Shown here one piece after another: positions 8,636-17,625 of a stretch of DNA of 63,406 nucleotides (positions are counted from its first letter, which is position 1; every line of letters begins with the position of its first letter). The position numbers and the translations under genes are program-made. The DNA comes from a virus. The DNA lies in the IMG/VR virus record IMGVR_UViG_3300025135_000005, positions 1 to 63,406 of that record. One strand, written 5' to 3'. The notes under the pieces were generated by a model, which was not told where the DNA came from, did no database searches, and worked only from the letters and a program-made list of their open reading frames with translations.

Positions 8636-9919
8636 ATGGCACTAAAAATTCCAGTATCATCTCCGCTTACTGAAGCTCAGTCTGAATTGACCTCAAAAAT
8701 AGGCTCAATGAAGAGTCTATTGTCTCTACCGATTGAAACAAATTTAAACATTCCTAAGTCACAGCAAATTTCTACATTTGACTATTTACTCAAGGTAATG
8801 AGGGCTCTTGGGATTGAACCCGAACTAATATTCAATTTATTTTTAGATAAAGTATTTAGTGAAACTGGAACATTCTTGGATGAAAAGGTAATTACCGCTG
8901 TAGCTGATTCAATTGGTCAAAAGGGACGACAATTACCAAACGTAAATAATCCAGCCGCAACTCAAGCTCAAAAAGATGCTTATAAAATCATCAATAGAGA
9001 CTATTTATTAAATCTGGTACCAACGACATTTCTTCAAGTGTACAAGCAGCAGATGGCAAAGAATCTTACCTTGATGGTTTTTGGTCCCAAGAATGGAGGA
9101 GCAGCTAATTTTCTTAACTCTAACGCCTCAGAGAGAGATAGACTTTTTGAGGAAGCTATATGCGGAGTTAGTCTGTTCAGTTTATCAAGTGACCCAATTG
9201 TCCTGCAAGAAGATGTAGAATTCAATAGAGTGGCACTTAGGAAGCAACTTGAGAAGGGTGAGGTAATTTTCGAAGTTAGTTGTCAGGATGTCAAGGTTTT
9301 ATTGCCAGCAAATCCAGCCTATATTTTTGAGGGTGGTGGGCAATTCACATCAAGCTCTACACTTCCTCCGACCCCAGCTCAAAGTCTTAATACACTGGTT
9401 CAACATGTAAAGAACCAGGGGCAAAGAATTAATAATGAGCAAAACTCAAATTCTATTGGAAAAAGTTTCTTTGAAATATTGATAGTAAAACTTTTGAATT
9501 ACATTTCATCTCTTGTGTTTCCATTTCTTGGACCTATATTTACTGCGATTTCATCTGACTCAGCTGCCGCAGGATTGGGGCCCTCAAATGTTGCTTATAG
9601 CAATTGCGATATAATGAATTCTACGCAAGACCCAAAAGAGAAGCAAGAGTTTTTTAGAAGTCTTGCAAATGCTCTTCTAAAGGAGCTGTTGAGAATGCTT
9701 CTTGTTTTTGTAATCAAAGAATTTAAGAGATTAGTTGCAAATTATTTTACGAGAACAGCTATTGAGAAACAAAAGAGAAGGTCAGAAAAAGTAAAACAAA
9801 AATTTGCAATATTTGATAAAATTGGGGGAGCTGCAGAGCTCGCCAGTAAAGCTAAAAAATACGCAGCAGCTGTTGCAACACTTGCTGCTATACTTGGAAC
9901 TATATCAACAAATCAATAA
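8636..9919 (+). CDS. predicted virion structural protein
   Basis: 427 residues, not recognised by family. The first half is mixed alpha/beta; about residues 285-310 form a hydrophobic stretch (LLNYISSLVFPFLGPIF). A basic helix around 350-395 (RTAIEKQKRRSEKVKQKF) and an Ala-rich C-terminus (AAAVATLAAILGT) follow. It is the second gene of the run that leads to the baseplate hub protein, with 3-base gaps on both sides. A baseplate or tail-tip component is the likeliest class from position alone. Confidence 0.6.
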   Translation: MALKIPVSSPLTEAQSELTSKIGSMKSLLSLPIETNLNIPKSQQISTFDYLLKVMRALGIEPELIFNLFLDKVFSETGTFLDEKVITAVADSIGQKGRQLPNVNNPAATQAQKDAYKIINRDYLLNLVPTTFLQVYKQQMAKNLTLMVFGPKNGGAANFLNSNASERDRLFEEAICGVSLFSLSSDPIVLQEDVEFNRVALRKQLEKGEVIFEVSCQDVKVLLPANPAYIFEGGGQFTSSSTLPPTPAQSLNTLVQHVKNQGQRINNEQNSNSIGKSFFEILIVKLLNYISSLVFPFLGPIFTAISSDSAAAGLGPSNVAYSNCDIMNSTQDPKEKQEFFRSLANALLKELLRMLLVFVIKEFKRLVANYFTRTAIEKQKRRSEKVKQKFAIFDKIGGAAELASKAKKYAAAVATLAAILGTISTNQ

Positions 9920-9922
9920 ATT

Positions 9923-10339
9923 ATGGCAGTTATACCAATAGATGAGGACTTGCAAATGTCCGAAGAGATAGCAGATTTTTTGCTATTCCTACTTAAGGAG
10001 GATAGGGTGCCAGTGCCAAAGCCAAGCATTCCACAAATCCTTCTTGCAAAGACAAGACCTGGGCTTAATGCTCAAATTTTAACCTCATCCATAACCGCAA
10101 GGTTTGAAGAGGCTGGAATACCTACTGGACCACTTGTTGGTGGTACTCCAAATGTTATGGAAAATTTTGTTAAAATTATGATGGAGGAAATTGTGTCTGC
10201 AATACAAACGGATATGAGGGTTGACATTGCAACTGACCCAGGTGCAATTGTTACTGCATCAGGAGCTAATGCTGGTGGACCTGTAGCCGTTGTGGGTGCG
10301 ACAACAGCTCCTCACTCAGCAACTGGAATCGCAAGCTAA
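9923..10339 (+). CDS. predicted virion protein
   Basis: 138 residues, unrecognised. The N-terminal 50 residues are helical with Pro-rich turns (EDRVPVPKPSIPQ). The C-terminal 35 residues are low-complexity Gly/Ala/Thr (ASGANAGGPVAVVGATTAP), typical of flexible tails of structural proteins. The stop codon overlaps the next ATG by one base (TAATG), so the pair is probably coupled. It lies between a large structural gene and the baseplate hub gene. Confidence 0.6.
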   Translation: MAVIPIDEDLQMSEEIADFLLFLLKEDRVPVPKPSIPQILLAKTRPGLNAQILTSSITARFEEAGIPTGPLVGGTPNVMENFVKIMMEEIVSAIQTDMRVDIATDPGAIVTASGANAGGPVAVVGATTAPHSATGIAS

Positions 10340-10581
10340 TGGAAGAGAAAGTTAAAACTAAAAAAGAGTTAATCATAGAGGCTCAAGAGCTTGCTGATAA
10401 GCTTATTGAGAAAAAAGCAGTTATAGAGACAGCTCTTAATGACCTTGATGCTAAGGTCATAAAAGAAGGTGTCACTCAAGAGCATTTGAGTGGTATAGTT
10501 TTGATTGAAGAATTGTTTACAGAATTTGCTGAGATTGAACTTGAGCAAGCAAAAATATTTGAGCAAATAAAAAAATCATAA
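10339..10581 (+). CDS. small coiled-coil protein
   Basis: 80 residues, almost entirely helical and rich in Glu, Lys, Leu and Ile (KELIIEAQELADKLIEKKAV), consistent with a short coiled coil. Not recognised. It overlaps the previous gene by one base and ends one base before the hub protein start, so it may be a baseplate-associated chaperone or linker; this rests on position only. Confidence 0.6.
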   Translation: MEEKVKTKKELIIEAQELADKLIEKKAVIETALNDLDAKVIKEGVTQEHLSGIVLIEELFTEFAEIELEQAKIFEQIKKS

Positions 10582-10582
10582 C

Positions 10583-11554
10583 ATGCCAGGAATAGATAAA
10601 TTAGCAAGAGCCACCCTTCAGGGGCAGGGGATTACTGGGGGGATTTCTTCTGAGGGAAACCAAAGTTCAAGAAATATATACCCTGCAATTGTAGTAAATA
10701 ACGAAGACCCTCTTGGTATGAAGAGGATTGTTGCTCGTATTATTTCTCTTGATGAGAAAGACGAAATTAATGGTGGTAGAGATAGAGACACCCCAGATGA
10801 CCAGCTTCAATTTTGCGTTCCAATGATGCCGAATAGTTTTCACATCATTCCTCTTGTTGATGAAATGGTTTATGTATTTTTGGAGAATCCAAGTGACAAT
10901 TCAGCGCCAAGATATTATATGGGCTCTCAAATTAATAGTCCATTTAAACTTAAATTTCAGTCATACTCAGAGGCTATAAGGGTTTTTAAATATACAGATT
11001 TTAATCTTAATCCAAATAAAGATAATAATCCCCAAGCAGCATCCATTCTTCCAAAGCCTGGTGACATAGCCATTCAGGGTCGCTCAGATTCAGACTTGAT
11101 TCTAAAGCCAAGAGAGGTATTTCTTATTGCTGGTAAATTTGAAAAAGATACTCTTAATATAAATAATACCACGCCATCCTTTCTTCAGTTGATTCAACAA
11201 GAGAATGATATTAATTCAAACAGAGACCTCCTTCCTAAGTATTCTCAAGCTAATTTTACATCCACTAACATTAACCTGTATTCAATTAGGGGTAAGTTTA
11301 GGGATTCTGGACTATCTGAATTTGAAATAAATGAAGATTTAAAGTCATTTGGTGATTTAGCCAACACACTCCACCCAGCTGTATTTGGAGATGAATTAAT
11401 TAAATTACTTGACCTTATCATAAAGGTTTTATTGAATCACATTCACACTCCACAGCTGCCACTTCTTGCAACTCCAGAGTCTGATGAAGTTTCTTCTTAT
11501 ACAATAGATGGTAATCTGCAAAGAATTATATCAAATCACATAAGAATTAACTAA
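10583..11554 (+). CDS. baseplate hub/spike protein with gp5-type OB-fold
   Basis: 323 residues. Residues 32-120 contain the OB-fold of phage gp5/VgrG-type proteins: YPAIVVNNEDPLGMKRIVAR, then FCVPMMPNSFHIIPLVDEMV and YYMGSQIN. This domain joins the central spike to the baseplate hub at the tail tip. Unlike T4 gp5 there is no lysozyme domain; the C-terminal part is predicted to be beta-rich without a recognisable needle repeat. It closes the 8226-11554 transcription run and precedes, across an inserted metabolic gene and an opposing gene, the gp25-gp6 pair. Confidence 0.8.
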   Translation: MPGIDKLARATLQGQGITGGISSEGNQSSRNIYPAIVVNNEDPLGMKRIVARIISLDEKDEINGGRDRDTPDDQLQFCVPMMPNSFHIIPLVDEMVYVFLENPSDNSAPRYYMGSQINSPFKLKFQSYSEAIRVFKYTDFNLNPNKDNNPQAASILPKPGDIAIQGRSDSDLILKPREVFLIAGKFEKDTLNINNTTPSFLQLIQQENDINSNRDLLPKYSQANFTSTNINLYSIRGKFRDSGLSEFEINEDLKSFGDLANTLHPAVFGDELIKLLDLIIKVLLNHIHTPQLPLLATPESDEVSSYTIDGNLQRIISNHIRIN

Positions 11555-11605
11555 AAAACATTAACTTTGAATTTTATAAACCTTTAGATAAAAACTTGTG
11601 TAATT

Positions 11606-12097
11606 ATGAATTTAATTGAAAAAATTGGTAAAATATTAAAAGACCAAAACTGCAAATTGTCAACAGCAGAAAGTTGTACAGCTGGATACATAAGTAGCCT
11701 CCTAACATCAATTGCTGGAAGTTCTGATTATTTCGAGGGCTCCTTAGTGGTTTATAGCAATAAAGCCAAGATAAGCGCCCTTGGCGTAGAAGAGGAGTTG
11801 ATAAATGAGCACACCGAAGTAAGTGCTGAAGTTGCTTGTAGAATGGCCGAGAGAGTTAAAGAAATAATGGGTACCGAATATTCCATAGCAACTACTGGCT
11901 ATGCTGACGCAGGTGGTTTTGGTACAGAAAAAAATCCAGCTGGAACTATTTATGTAGCCATATCTACGCCCGATGAAACTATATCTCAAAGACTTGAATT
12001 AAGTGAAAGTAGAAGTAGGAATATTTATCTAACTACTATCTCAGCATTAGAGATGTTTATTAAATCTATTGAAAGCCGTCAGGTCGTATTACCTTAA
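11606..12097 (+). CDS. pncC: nicotinamide-nucleotide amidase (PncC / CinA C-terminal domain)
   Basis: 163 residues, the size of stand-alone PncC. Family motifs are present in order: STAESCTAGYISSLLTSIAG (residues 19-38), YFEGSLVVYSNKAK with the conserved Tyr-Ser-Asn and Lys, HTEVSAEVA, and TGYADAGG followed by NPAGTIYVA. Relatives have TGIAGPxGG in the last block, so Ile-Ala-Gly-Pro is replaced here by Tyr-Ala-Asp-Ala. PncC deamidates NMN to nicotinic acid mononucleotide in the pyridine-nucleotide cycle. It is an isolated metabolic gene among tail genes, and its 3' end overlaps the opposing gene by 32 bases. Confidence 0.9.
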   Translation: MNLIEKIGKILKDQNCKLSTAESCTAGYISSLLTSIAGSSDYFEGSLVVYSNKAKISALGVEEELINEHTEVSAEVACRMAERVKEIMGTEYSIATTGYADAGGFGTEKNPAGTIYVAISTPDETISQRLELSESRSRNIYLTTISALEMFIKSIESRQVVLP

Positions 12098-13502
12098 ATA
12101 CTATTTCATTTGGCATCAATCTCTTGGTACCAAACTCGTCAACCCTAAACTGAATAGCATAAGTTTGATTGGCTAACAACCACCCAGTCTCAAGAACAAA
12201 GTAATTTTGCTTGCACCTATTTATTACAGCTTGATTTACTGATGTCCAAGGAATTACTTCCTCCTGATTATTCATTACCATCCTGTACTTTAAATCATAA
12301 GCTGTGCTCGGTTGATTTCTACTGCTATAATTAACTCTTAAGTCAACAAAAATCTTATGAGTTTCTCCTATTGATAATTTTGAGTTATTCCCAATTCCAT
12401 ATACAGAAATTGAATAGTCATTAACTTGAGGAACGTTGTTTAGATAGTAGTTGTCACGCACAGTAAATACTTGAGTAATATCTTGTTGGTCAACTCCAGG
12501 AACAAAGGTAATACCTTTCCAAACATCTTTGTATTGCTCTCCACGAGTTGCTGAGTTCATCAAAACATCTATGTAATAGACACCATTCTCCATTTGAGTC
12601 GGAGTAAGTCCAGTTATTACAGGAGCTCCTGCCAACGTTTGTATTTCAACTGTTCCTGCAGAAAAGTAATTGACTGGATTATTGCCACTATATGTATATA
12701 AGAAAAGTTTTGATGTTCTATTGTTGGTTACCTGAAGTCTATCGTCCTGAAAAGATTGGTTATATGTAACTTCTATGTATGGCTTAAATGCTGTGTTTGT
12801 TTTTTCGGTAAAAAATGATGCAACATATCTCGTATCTGTACTGAGAACCTCATAGTCCCTTCTATAGGCAATTCCAAGCCCGTTGTTCTGAGAGCCACCA
12901 CTAAGCCAATCATTAACAATCCCAGTAATGTCCATGTCAATATTTTCATTGCCTAAGTCAAAGTGTTGGGTTGAATACTGCGTTACAGCTGTAGAAGCAG
13001 TTGGATTTATAAACACACCTGGCTCATCCCAGTTATCTACAAAAGTTGCAGAGTTCCAGTTTGAGTATCCAGAATTTAAAGGATTTCCACGCTGTTTAAC
13101 AAGGTAGCTTTCTTTAAATAAGTCATATCCACGTCCCTCATCCCAATCTTTATTTATTGGGAACACGATAAGGTCATACGATGCTGAAATTTTCTTATCA
13201 AGAACATCAAATTCATACTCAGGCTCAAGAATTTTGTCTGATGGTATAGCATTGGTCATCTTAAGCCTATAAGATGCAACTACATTTTGATTAATTTCTC
13301 TTAGTGCAAACTTTTCAGAAAGCTCATCAAGGTCAAATTTAACTATAAATCTGCTAATAGAATTTCTCTTCTCAGGAGCAGTGTCTGTACCCCCTCCACC
13401 ATACCAAAGGTCAGTAACTGCATTTTGACCTGAGTTAAAGTTTTGATAAGCTCCACTGGCTATTGTATTTGACTTTGATGGATATATTCTAAAAACTCCC
13501 AT
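12066..13502 (-). CDS. fibre-like virion protein with DNRLRE-like domain
   Basis: 478 residues. The N-terminal half carries elements of the DNRLRE/carbohydrate-binding-like beta-sandwich often found in surface proteins: SRFIVKFDLDEL, NKDWDEGRG, ITGIVNDWLSGG and GLGIAYRRDYE. The C-terminal half is beta-rich and unassigned. It is a minus-strand gene inside a plus-strand tail cluster, with its own late-type motif 12 nt upstream, divergent from the gp25 gene. A role in fibre or host recognition is inferred from composition and position. The 3' end converges on and overlaps pncC. Confidence 0.6.
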   Translation of the reverse strand: MGVFRIYPSKSNTIASGAYQNFNSGQNAVTDLWYGGGGTDTAPEKRNSISRFIVKFDLDELSEKFALREINQNVVASYRLKMTNAIPSDKILEPEYEFDVLDKKISASYDLIVFPINKDWDEGRGYDLFKESYLVKQRGNPLNSGYSNWNSATFVDNWDEPGVFINPTASTAVTQYSTQHFDLGNENIDMDITGIVNDWLSGGSQNNGLGIAYRRDYEVLSTDTRYVASFFTEKTNTAFKPYIEVTYNQSFQDDRLQVTNNRTSKLFLYTYSGNNPVNYFSAGTVEIQTLAGAPVITGLTPTQMENGVYYIDVLMNSATRGEQYKDVWKGITFVPGVDQQDITQVFTVRDNYYLNNVPQVNDYSISVYGIGNNSKLSIGETHKIFVDLRVNYSSRNQPSTAYDLKYRMVMNNQEEVIPWTSVNQAVINRCKQNYFVLETGWLLANQTYAIQFRVDEFGTKRLMPNEIVFKVIRPDGFQ

Positions 13503-13514
13503 AAATTGTTTTCT

Positions 13515-13523
13515 TATAAATAT
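13515..13523 (-). promoter_or_regulatory. putative late promoter, ATATTTATA (minus strand)
   Basis: Reads ATATTTATA on the minus strand, 12 nt before the ATG at 13502. It is paired divergently with the copy at 13572. Confidence 0.6.
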
Positions 13524-13571
13524 TCATTAATTCTTTTTATAGCCATCTAACCCTTTATTTTTTTTGTAAGC

Positions 13572-13580
13572 ATATTTATA
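13572..13580 (+). promoter_or_regulatory. putative late promoter, ATATTTATA
   Basis: Recurrent late-type element 18 nt before the ATG at 13599, in the 90-base divergent region. Confidence 0.6.
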
Positions 13581-13598
13581 TTAAAATAAAGATTGGCT

Positions 13599-14009
13599 AT
13601 GCCTATAAGTATCAGATTCCCATTTCAAGAGACCCAAGAGGGTGGTGTGTTTTTGTCAACAAAAACTACTGCTGAAGCAATTCAGACGAATCTAATCGCT
13701 CTTCTCACACTTAAGAGGAGGCACAGGGTTATGAATCATGATTTGTACTCTCCACTTTGGGATTACATCTTTGAGCCGTGGGATGATATATCTGCAACAA
13801 AACTTAGGGACGAACTAATTGAAAAAATATCTGAATATATATCTGAAATTGATGTAACAGACATTGGGTTTACTTTTAATGAACAGGAAAATTTACTTGA
13901 AGTTAAGGTTGTTTATAAAATCATTGACCTCGGTGGAGTTAGAGATAGTGTTAGTGTTATAGTTCCTGTTGAACCAGGTGAAGATGCTGAGAATAGCCCA
14001 AGTTTTTAA
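13599..14009 (+). CDS. baseplate wedge protein, gp25-like
   Basis: 136 residues from ATG 13599; a TTG two codons upstream (13593) is less likely. It belongs to the gp25/W family of contractile-tail baseplates. The N-terminal pattern FPFQETQEGGVFLS, the central RRHRVMNHDLYSPLWDYIFEP (shown from Arg to Pro with breaks at conserved residues) with the family-typical aromatic-Pro element, and a C-terminal beta hairpin all fit. gp25 bridges gp6 and the sheath initiator in T4. It is followed 10 bases later by gp6, the usual order. Identification is firm from the combination. Confidence 0.85.
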   Translation: MPISIRFPFQETQEGGVFLSTKTTAEAIQTNLIALLTLKRRHRVMNHDLYSPLWDYIFEPWDDISATKLRDELIEKISEYISEIDVTDIGFTFNEQENLLEVKVVYKIIDLGGVRDSVSVIVPVEPGEDAENSPSF

Positions 14010-14019
14010 AAATTAGAAT

Positions 14020-15915
14020 ATGGCACAAAAAACTGTAACAGTAAATTATTTAAGCAGGGACTTCTCTTCAATCAGGGGAGATTTAATTAATTATCTAAAA
14101 ACATTTTTTCCTGAACAATGGCAGGATTTTAATGTCACATCTCCAGGTATGGCATTATTGGAATTAAACGCCTACGTTGGTGACTTGCTATCTTATGCTA
14201 CTGATAAAAAGTATAATGAACTGTTTATTGATGGAGTTCAAGAGAGGAGGTCTGTATACAGACTTGCTAAGACTTTTGGATATAAACCACCAGGTGTTAG
14301 GCCAGCAGTTAGTGTTGCTGACATTATTATAGAAGTACCACCTACTGCAGACGGTCCAGATGCAAGTTATTTGCCTGTATATAGAGCTGGAATGAAGGTT
14401 AAGGGTGCTGGACAAACATTTGAGACAGTTAATGAAATAAATTTCTCAAGCGATTTTAGTGAAGATGGAATTTCTAATAGAATTATTGAACCCATTTTTA
14501 ATGGTAATCAAGATTTGATAAGATATAGAATAGTAAAGAGAGAGAAAATTAAAGCAGGTATCACTAAGATATTTAAAGTCGAAGTTCCTGCAAATCAGGC
14601 TGGGCCATTCTTTCAAATTGAACTACCAGATAAGAATGTCCTTGAAGTGGTAAGCGTAATTGTTCTTAACGGTCTTGGTATTGATAGAACTCCAAGTTTT
14701 ACTGAATTTAACGACTTCCAGCTTAATTATTTTGAGGTTGACTCTCTTGCTACAGATAAAATATTTATAGGAGATGATAGTGCGGATGATATTAATGGAG
14801 TAAAAACTGGAAGATATGTTGAGGTTGAGAAGAGGTTTGAAAAAGAATTTCTTTCTGATGGTTCTTGTATTATTACTTTTGGTGGTGGCGTAGAAGACTA
14901 CGATGCATATGAGGCTTATATTACAAGTCTTACTAACACAGTAAAATGCCCAGATTCAAATTCACTTGATGTATCTGTTATTCTTAATAACACAGCACTG
15001 GGAGTCCAAATACCACCAAATTCAACCATATTTGTTAAATACAGAGCTGGTGGTGGACCTCTAAGCAATGTTGGCTCCAATGTTCTTAATGAGGTTTCAA
15101 ATATTCAGAGCCAATCTCTTGGAACAAACTTAACCTTAGTTCAGGGAGTGCTCTCTTCAACGAGGGCAAATAACCCAATTCCAGCAATTGGTGGCGTTGG
15201 CCTTCCTTCTGTTGAAGAAATTAAGAGCTATATTGCAGCTAACTATAACGCTCAAAATAGAGCGGTGACTTTAGATGACTACGTTTCAAGAGCATTTCAG
15301 ATGCCTGGAAAATTCGGTGCCCCATTTAGAGTGTTTGGTAAGGTAGAAGATAATAAGGTGAAAATGTACATCCTCACCAGAGATGGAGCAGGTAAGCTTC
15401 TTGACGTTTCAACGAGTGCTGTTAAGACAAATCTTGAAAGATACTTGGTTCCCTTTAGAATGATAAATGACTACGTGGAAATTAATGACGGTAAAGTTAT
15501 AAATATGCAAACTGAAGTTGATTTGTTTATTGATAAGACTTTTAATGCAAGTGAGGTTAAGGCTCAGGCTATAAGTGCCATAAAAGACTATTTTGATGTG
15601 GAGAAGTGGCAAATGAATCAGAATATATACATATCACAACTTGTTGATTTCTTAAGAGACATCCCAGGCGTAATAAATGTTGTTGATGTTAGGATGTTTA
15701 ATATGGAGGGGGGAGGCTATTCTCCTACAAGACACTCTCAAGCTTCTTTTAACAGAACTCAAGACCCATCAACTGGCGGTTTTAGAACTCAGTTTTCATA
15801 TATTGATAATGCTATATTTGGAAACCCCATTTCTATGTTTGAAATAAAATTTCCAGAAAAAGATATTCTTTGCAGAACAAGCTCTGGTTCAGCAAATAAC
15901 ACTGCAATTACATAA
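14020..15915 (+). CDS. baseplate wedge protein, gp6-like
   Basis: 631 residues, close to T4 gp6. The N-terminus shows the gp6/J-family pattern: VNYLSRDFSSIRGDLINYLK (8-27), SPGMALLELNAYVGDLLSY, then RSVYRLAKTFGYKP. The C-terminal domain NAQNRAVTLDDYVSRAFQ and the final beta region fit the J-type core. gp6 forms the ring of the wedge that controls sheath contraction. It sits directly after gp25 and ahead of a gp7-sized protein, separated from the latter by two inserted genes. The final 50 residues are Gly/Ser/Thr-rich. Confidence 0.9.
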   Translation: MAQKTVTVNYLSRDFSSIRGDLINYLKTFFPEQWQDFNVTSPGMALLELNAYVGDLLSYATDKKYNELFIDGVQERRSVYRLAKTFGYKPPGVRPAVSVADIIIEVPPTADGPDASYLPVYRAGMKVKGAGQTFETVNEINFSSDFSEDGISNRIIEPIFNGNQDLIRYRIVKREKIKAGITKIFKVEVPANQAGPFFQIELPDKNVLEVVSVIVLNGLGIDRTPSFTEFNDFQLNYFEVDSLATDKIFIGDDSADDINGVKTGRYVEVEKRFEKEFLSDGSCIITFGGGVEDYDAYEAYITSLTNTVKCPDSNSLDVSVILNNTALGVQIPPNSTIFVKYRAGGGPLSNVGSNVLNEVSNIQSQSLGTNLTLVQGVLSSTRANNPIPAIGGVGLPSVEEIKSYIAANYNAQNRAVTLDDYVSRAFQMPGKFGAPFRVFGKVEDNKVKMYILTRDGAGKLLDVSTSAVKTNLERYLVPFRMINDYVEINDGKVINMQTEVDLFIDKTFNASEVKAQAISAIKDYFDVEKWQMNQNIYISQLVDFLRDIPGVINVVDVRMFNMEGGGYSPTRHSQASFNRTQDPSTGGFRTQFSYIDNAIFGNPISMFEIKFPEKDILCRTSSGSANNTAIT

Positions 15916-15980
15916 TCAGGAAACTTTACTTCGAACTTTGTTTTTTAATTTCTATTTACTATTATAAATAAAATAATTGT

Positions 15981-16898
15981 ATGAAGAAGTTAAGTAAAGA
16001 AATAGAAGATAAAATAATTCAATTGTATGTCAATCAAAAAATGTCTACCACAAAAGTGGCAGAAGAAATTGGTATTAGTTCAACTGGTGTATCTAAAATT
16101 TTAAAGAGAAGAGGTCACTCAACTCGAAGTATTAGTGGCGCTAAAAAGGGCGTTAAAAGAGGTACAAAATTACCTGTTGATGAAATAATAGATTTATATT
16201 CAAAACAAAACAAAACATCTATTGAAATTGCTGAAATAATCAAATGTTCTAAGCCGTCTGTATTAAGGGTTTTAAAGGACAATGGCATTGAACTCAGAAA
16301 ACCTGGGTACAGTTATAATTATGAAAACGAAAAAACAAATGAAATTAAAAAACTTTATTTGAGCGGAAAACCTATAAATGAAGTTTGTTCTATCGTTAAT
16401 ATGTCTTATGGAGGAGTTAACAAAATACTTAATAAATTGGACATTATTAGGTCGGAGGATAAAAATAAAGGAATGATTGGTCAAATAATATCCGAAGAAC
16501 ATAAAAATAAAGTAAGAAAAACAATAAAAAACAGAAAAGAGGCAGGAGAATATGACCACATATATTTAAAAAAGACTGGTTATACTTATAAAGAATATCA
16601 AAAAAAATTGCCAGAAATTAGAAAATACTACCAAAAAGTTAGAGCCACAACAAATCAGCAACCCCTTGATATGCTTGAAAATTATAATAAAAGAGGTCAG
16701 TCAGGTGTTGATGGAACATATCATTTAGACCACAAATATTCAATAGCTGAGGGTTTTAAAAATAATATTGACCCAGAAATAATTGGAAATATTATAAACC
16801 TTGAGATGATTCCGTGGGAAGAAAATCTCATGAAAAATCAAAAATGTTCTATAACAAAACGAGAATTATTAACTATTTACAAACATGATAAGTCATAA
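15981..16898 (+). CDS. HNH-type homing endonuclease with three helix-turn-helix repeats
   Basis: 305 residues. Three successive homeodomain-like HTH units are visible at about 4-48 (TKVAEEIGISSTGVSKILKR), 52-98 (SIEIAEIIKCSKPSVLRVLK) and 108-150 (INEVCSIVNMSYGGVNKILN). The C-terminus has the nuclease block YHLDHKYSIAEGF, then INLEMIPWEENLMKNQK, which resembles phage free-standing HNH endonucleases. Such enzymes cut an allele lacking the insertion and spread by repair. It interrupts the gp6-gp7 gene order, as expected of a mobile gene. Its stop overlaps the following gene by 14 bases. Confidence 0.8.
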   Translation: MKKLSKEIEDKIIQLYVNQKMSTTKVAEEIGISSTGVSKILKRRGHSTRSISGAKKGVKRGTKLPVDEIIDLYSKQNKTSIEIAEIIKCSKPSVLRVLKDNGIELRKPGYSYNYENEKTNEIKKLYLSGKPINEVCSIVNMSYGGVNKILNKLDIIRSEDKNKGMIGQIISEEHKNKVRKTIKNRKEAGEYDHIYLKKTGYTYKEYQKKLPEIRKYYQKVRATTNQQPLDMLENYNKRGQSGVDGTYHLDHKYSIAEGFKNNIDPEIIGNIINLEMIPWEENLMKNQKCSITKRELLTIYKHDKS

Positions 16899-17511
16899 TA
16901 AAATACGTAAAATAATTAAAGAAGAAATCTCTCATATATTTGAAGAGAAATCTAATGGCGGTATATTTTATCATGGAACCAGTAGTAAATTCCCTTTTAA
17001 GAAGTTTAGTAAGTTTGCAGAGGGAACTGGAATAGTTAGTTCTGGAGATAGGAAGTATGGTGGATTCTTTTTTACAAGTGAATTCGAAAATGCCGAGTAT
17101 TATACAGAGTGGTTTGTTGCTGAGGTTAAGATAAACAACATTCATGAAGACCCACTTAAAAGTAATCATCCCCCTACAGTCATGGATAAGGCCGTTGAAG
17201 ATAATAGAATTTATATTGTCAGAGATGTTTATGATGGAGCTATGTATTCAGATATTGTTGTAGTTCCGCATAGCCAAATTAATAATATTGAAATTGTTAA
17301 TTGGAAATTTGTAGGGGACAAAGAATTTTACTACGAGCAACTTGACAGTTTTTTTGGTGGAGATGAGGAAGAGTATGACGAAGAAAGTAATTTGATGGAG
17401 CCATATATAGGCCAAGATATGATTAATTCATTTATTAATATGACTGGTGTAGAATTGGATTATCTTCTATCAATTCCTATATTTAAGGAATATTATGATT
17501 CAAAAACCTAA
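16885..17511 (+). CDS. ADP-ribosyltransferase-like protein with shared N-terminal helix tag
   Basis: 208 residues. Residues 6-20 (KIRKIIKEEISHIFE) belong to the short helix motif shared by at least six other proteins here. Residues 27-80 resemble the nucleotide-binding half of ADP-ribosyltransferase-fold proteins: FYHGTSSKFPFKKF, then YGGFFFTSEFENAEYYTEW. The His in YHGTS and the FFFTS strand are the informative residues; a catalytic glutamate cannot be assigned. T4 packages the ADP-ribosyltransferase Alt in its head, and a similar injected role is speculation. It ends at a strong terminator and overlaps the HNH gene by 14 bases. Confidence 0.55.
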   Translation: MISHNKIRKIIKEEISHIFEEKSNGGIFYHGTSSKFPFKKFSKFAEGTGIVSSGDRKYGGFFFTSEFENAEYYTEWFVAEVKINNIHEDPLKSNHPPTVMDKAVEDNRIYIVRDVYDGAMYSDIVVVPHSQINNIEIVNWKFVGDKEFYYEQLDSFFGGDEEEYDEESNLMEPYIGQDMINSFINMTGVELDYLLSIPIFKEYYDSKT

Positions 17512-17512
17512 T

Positions 17513-17547
17513 AAAAAGGCCAGAAACTAATACTCTGGCCTTTTTTT
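17513..17547 (+). terminator. rho-independent terminator
   Basis: AAGGCCAGA and TCTGGCCTT form the stem around a 9-base loop, followed by seven T. It ends the unit containing the HNH and ART-like genes. Confidence 0.92.
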
Positions 17548-17625
17548 GGTTTTATAAATTTAGAAAAAATAGTATTAACTATTTATCTCAGTTTTTTCTT
17601 TGCCTATATTTAGAATAAAAGACTC

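Noticed and set aside
15981-16898. Transposase or invertase, because of the HTH repeats
   Set aside because: There are no DDE or serine-recombinase motifs and no flanking inverted repeats. The C-terminal LDHxYSIxxGF block fits an HNH endonuclease.
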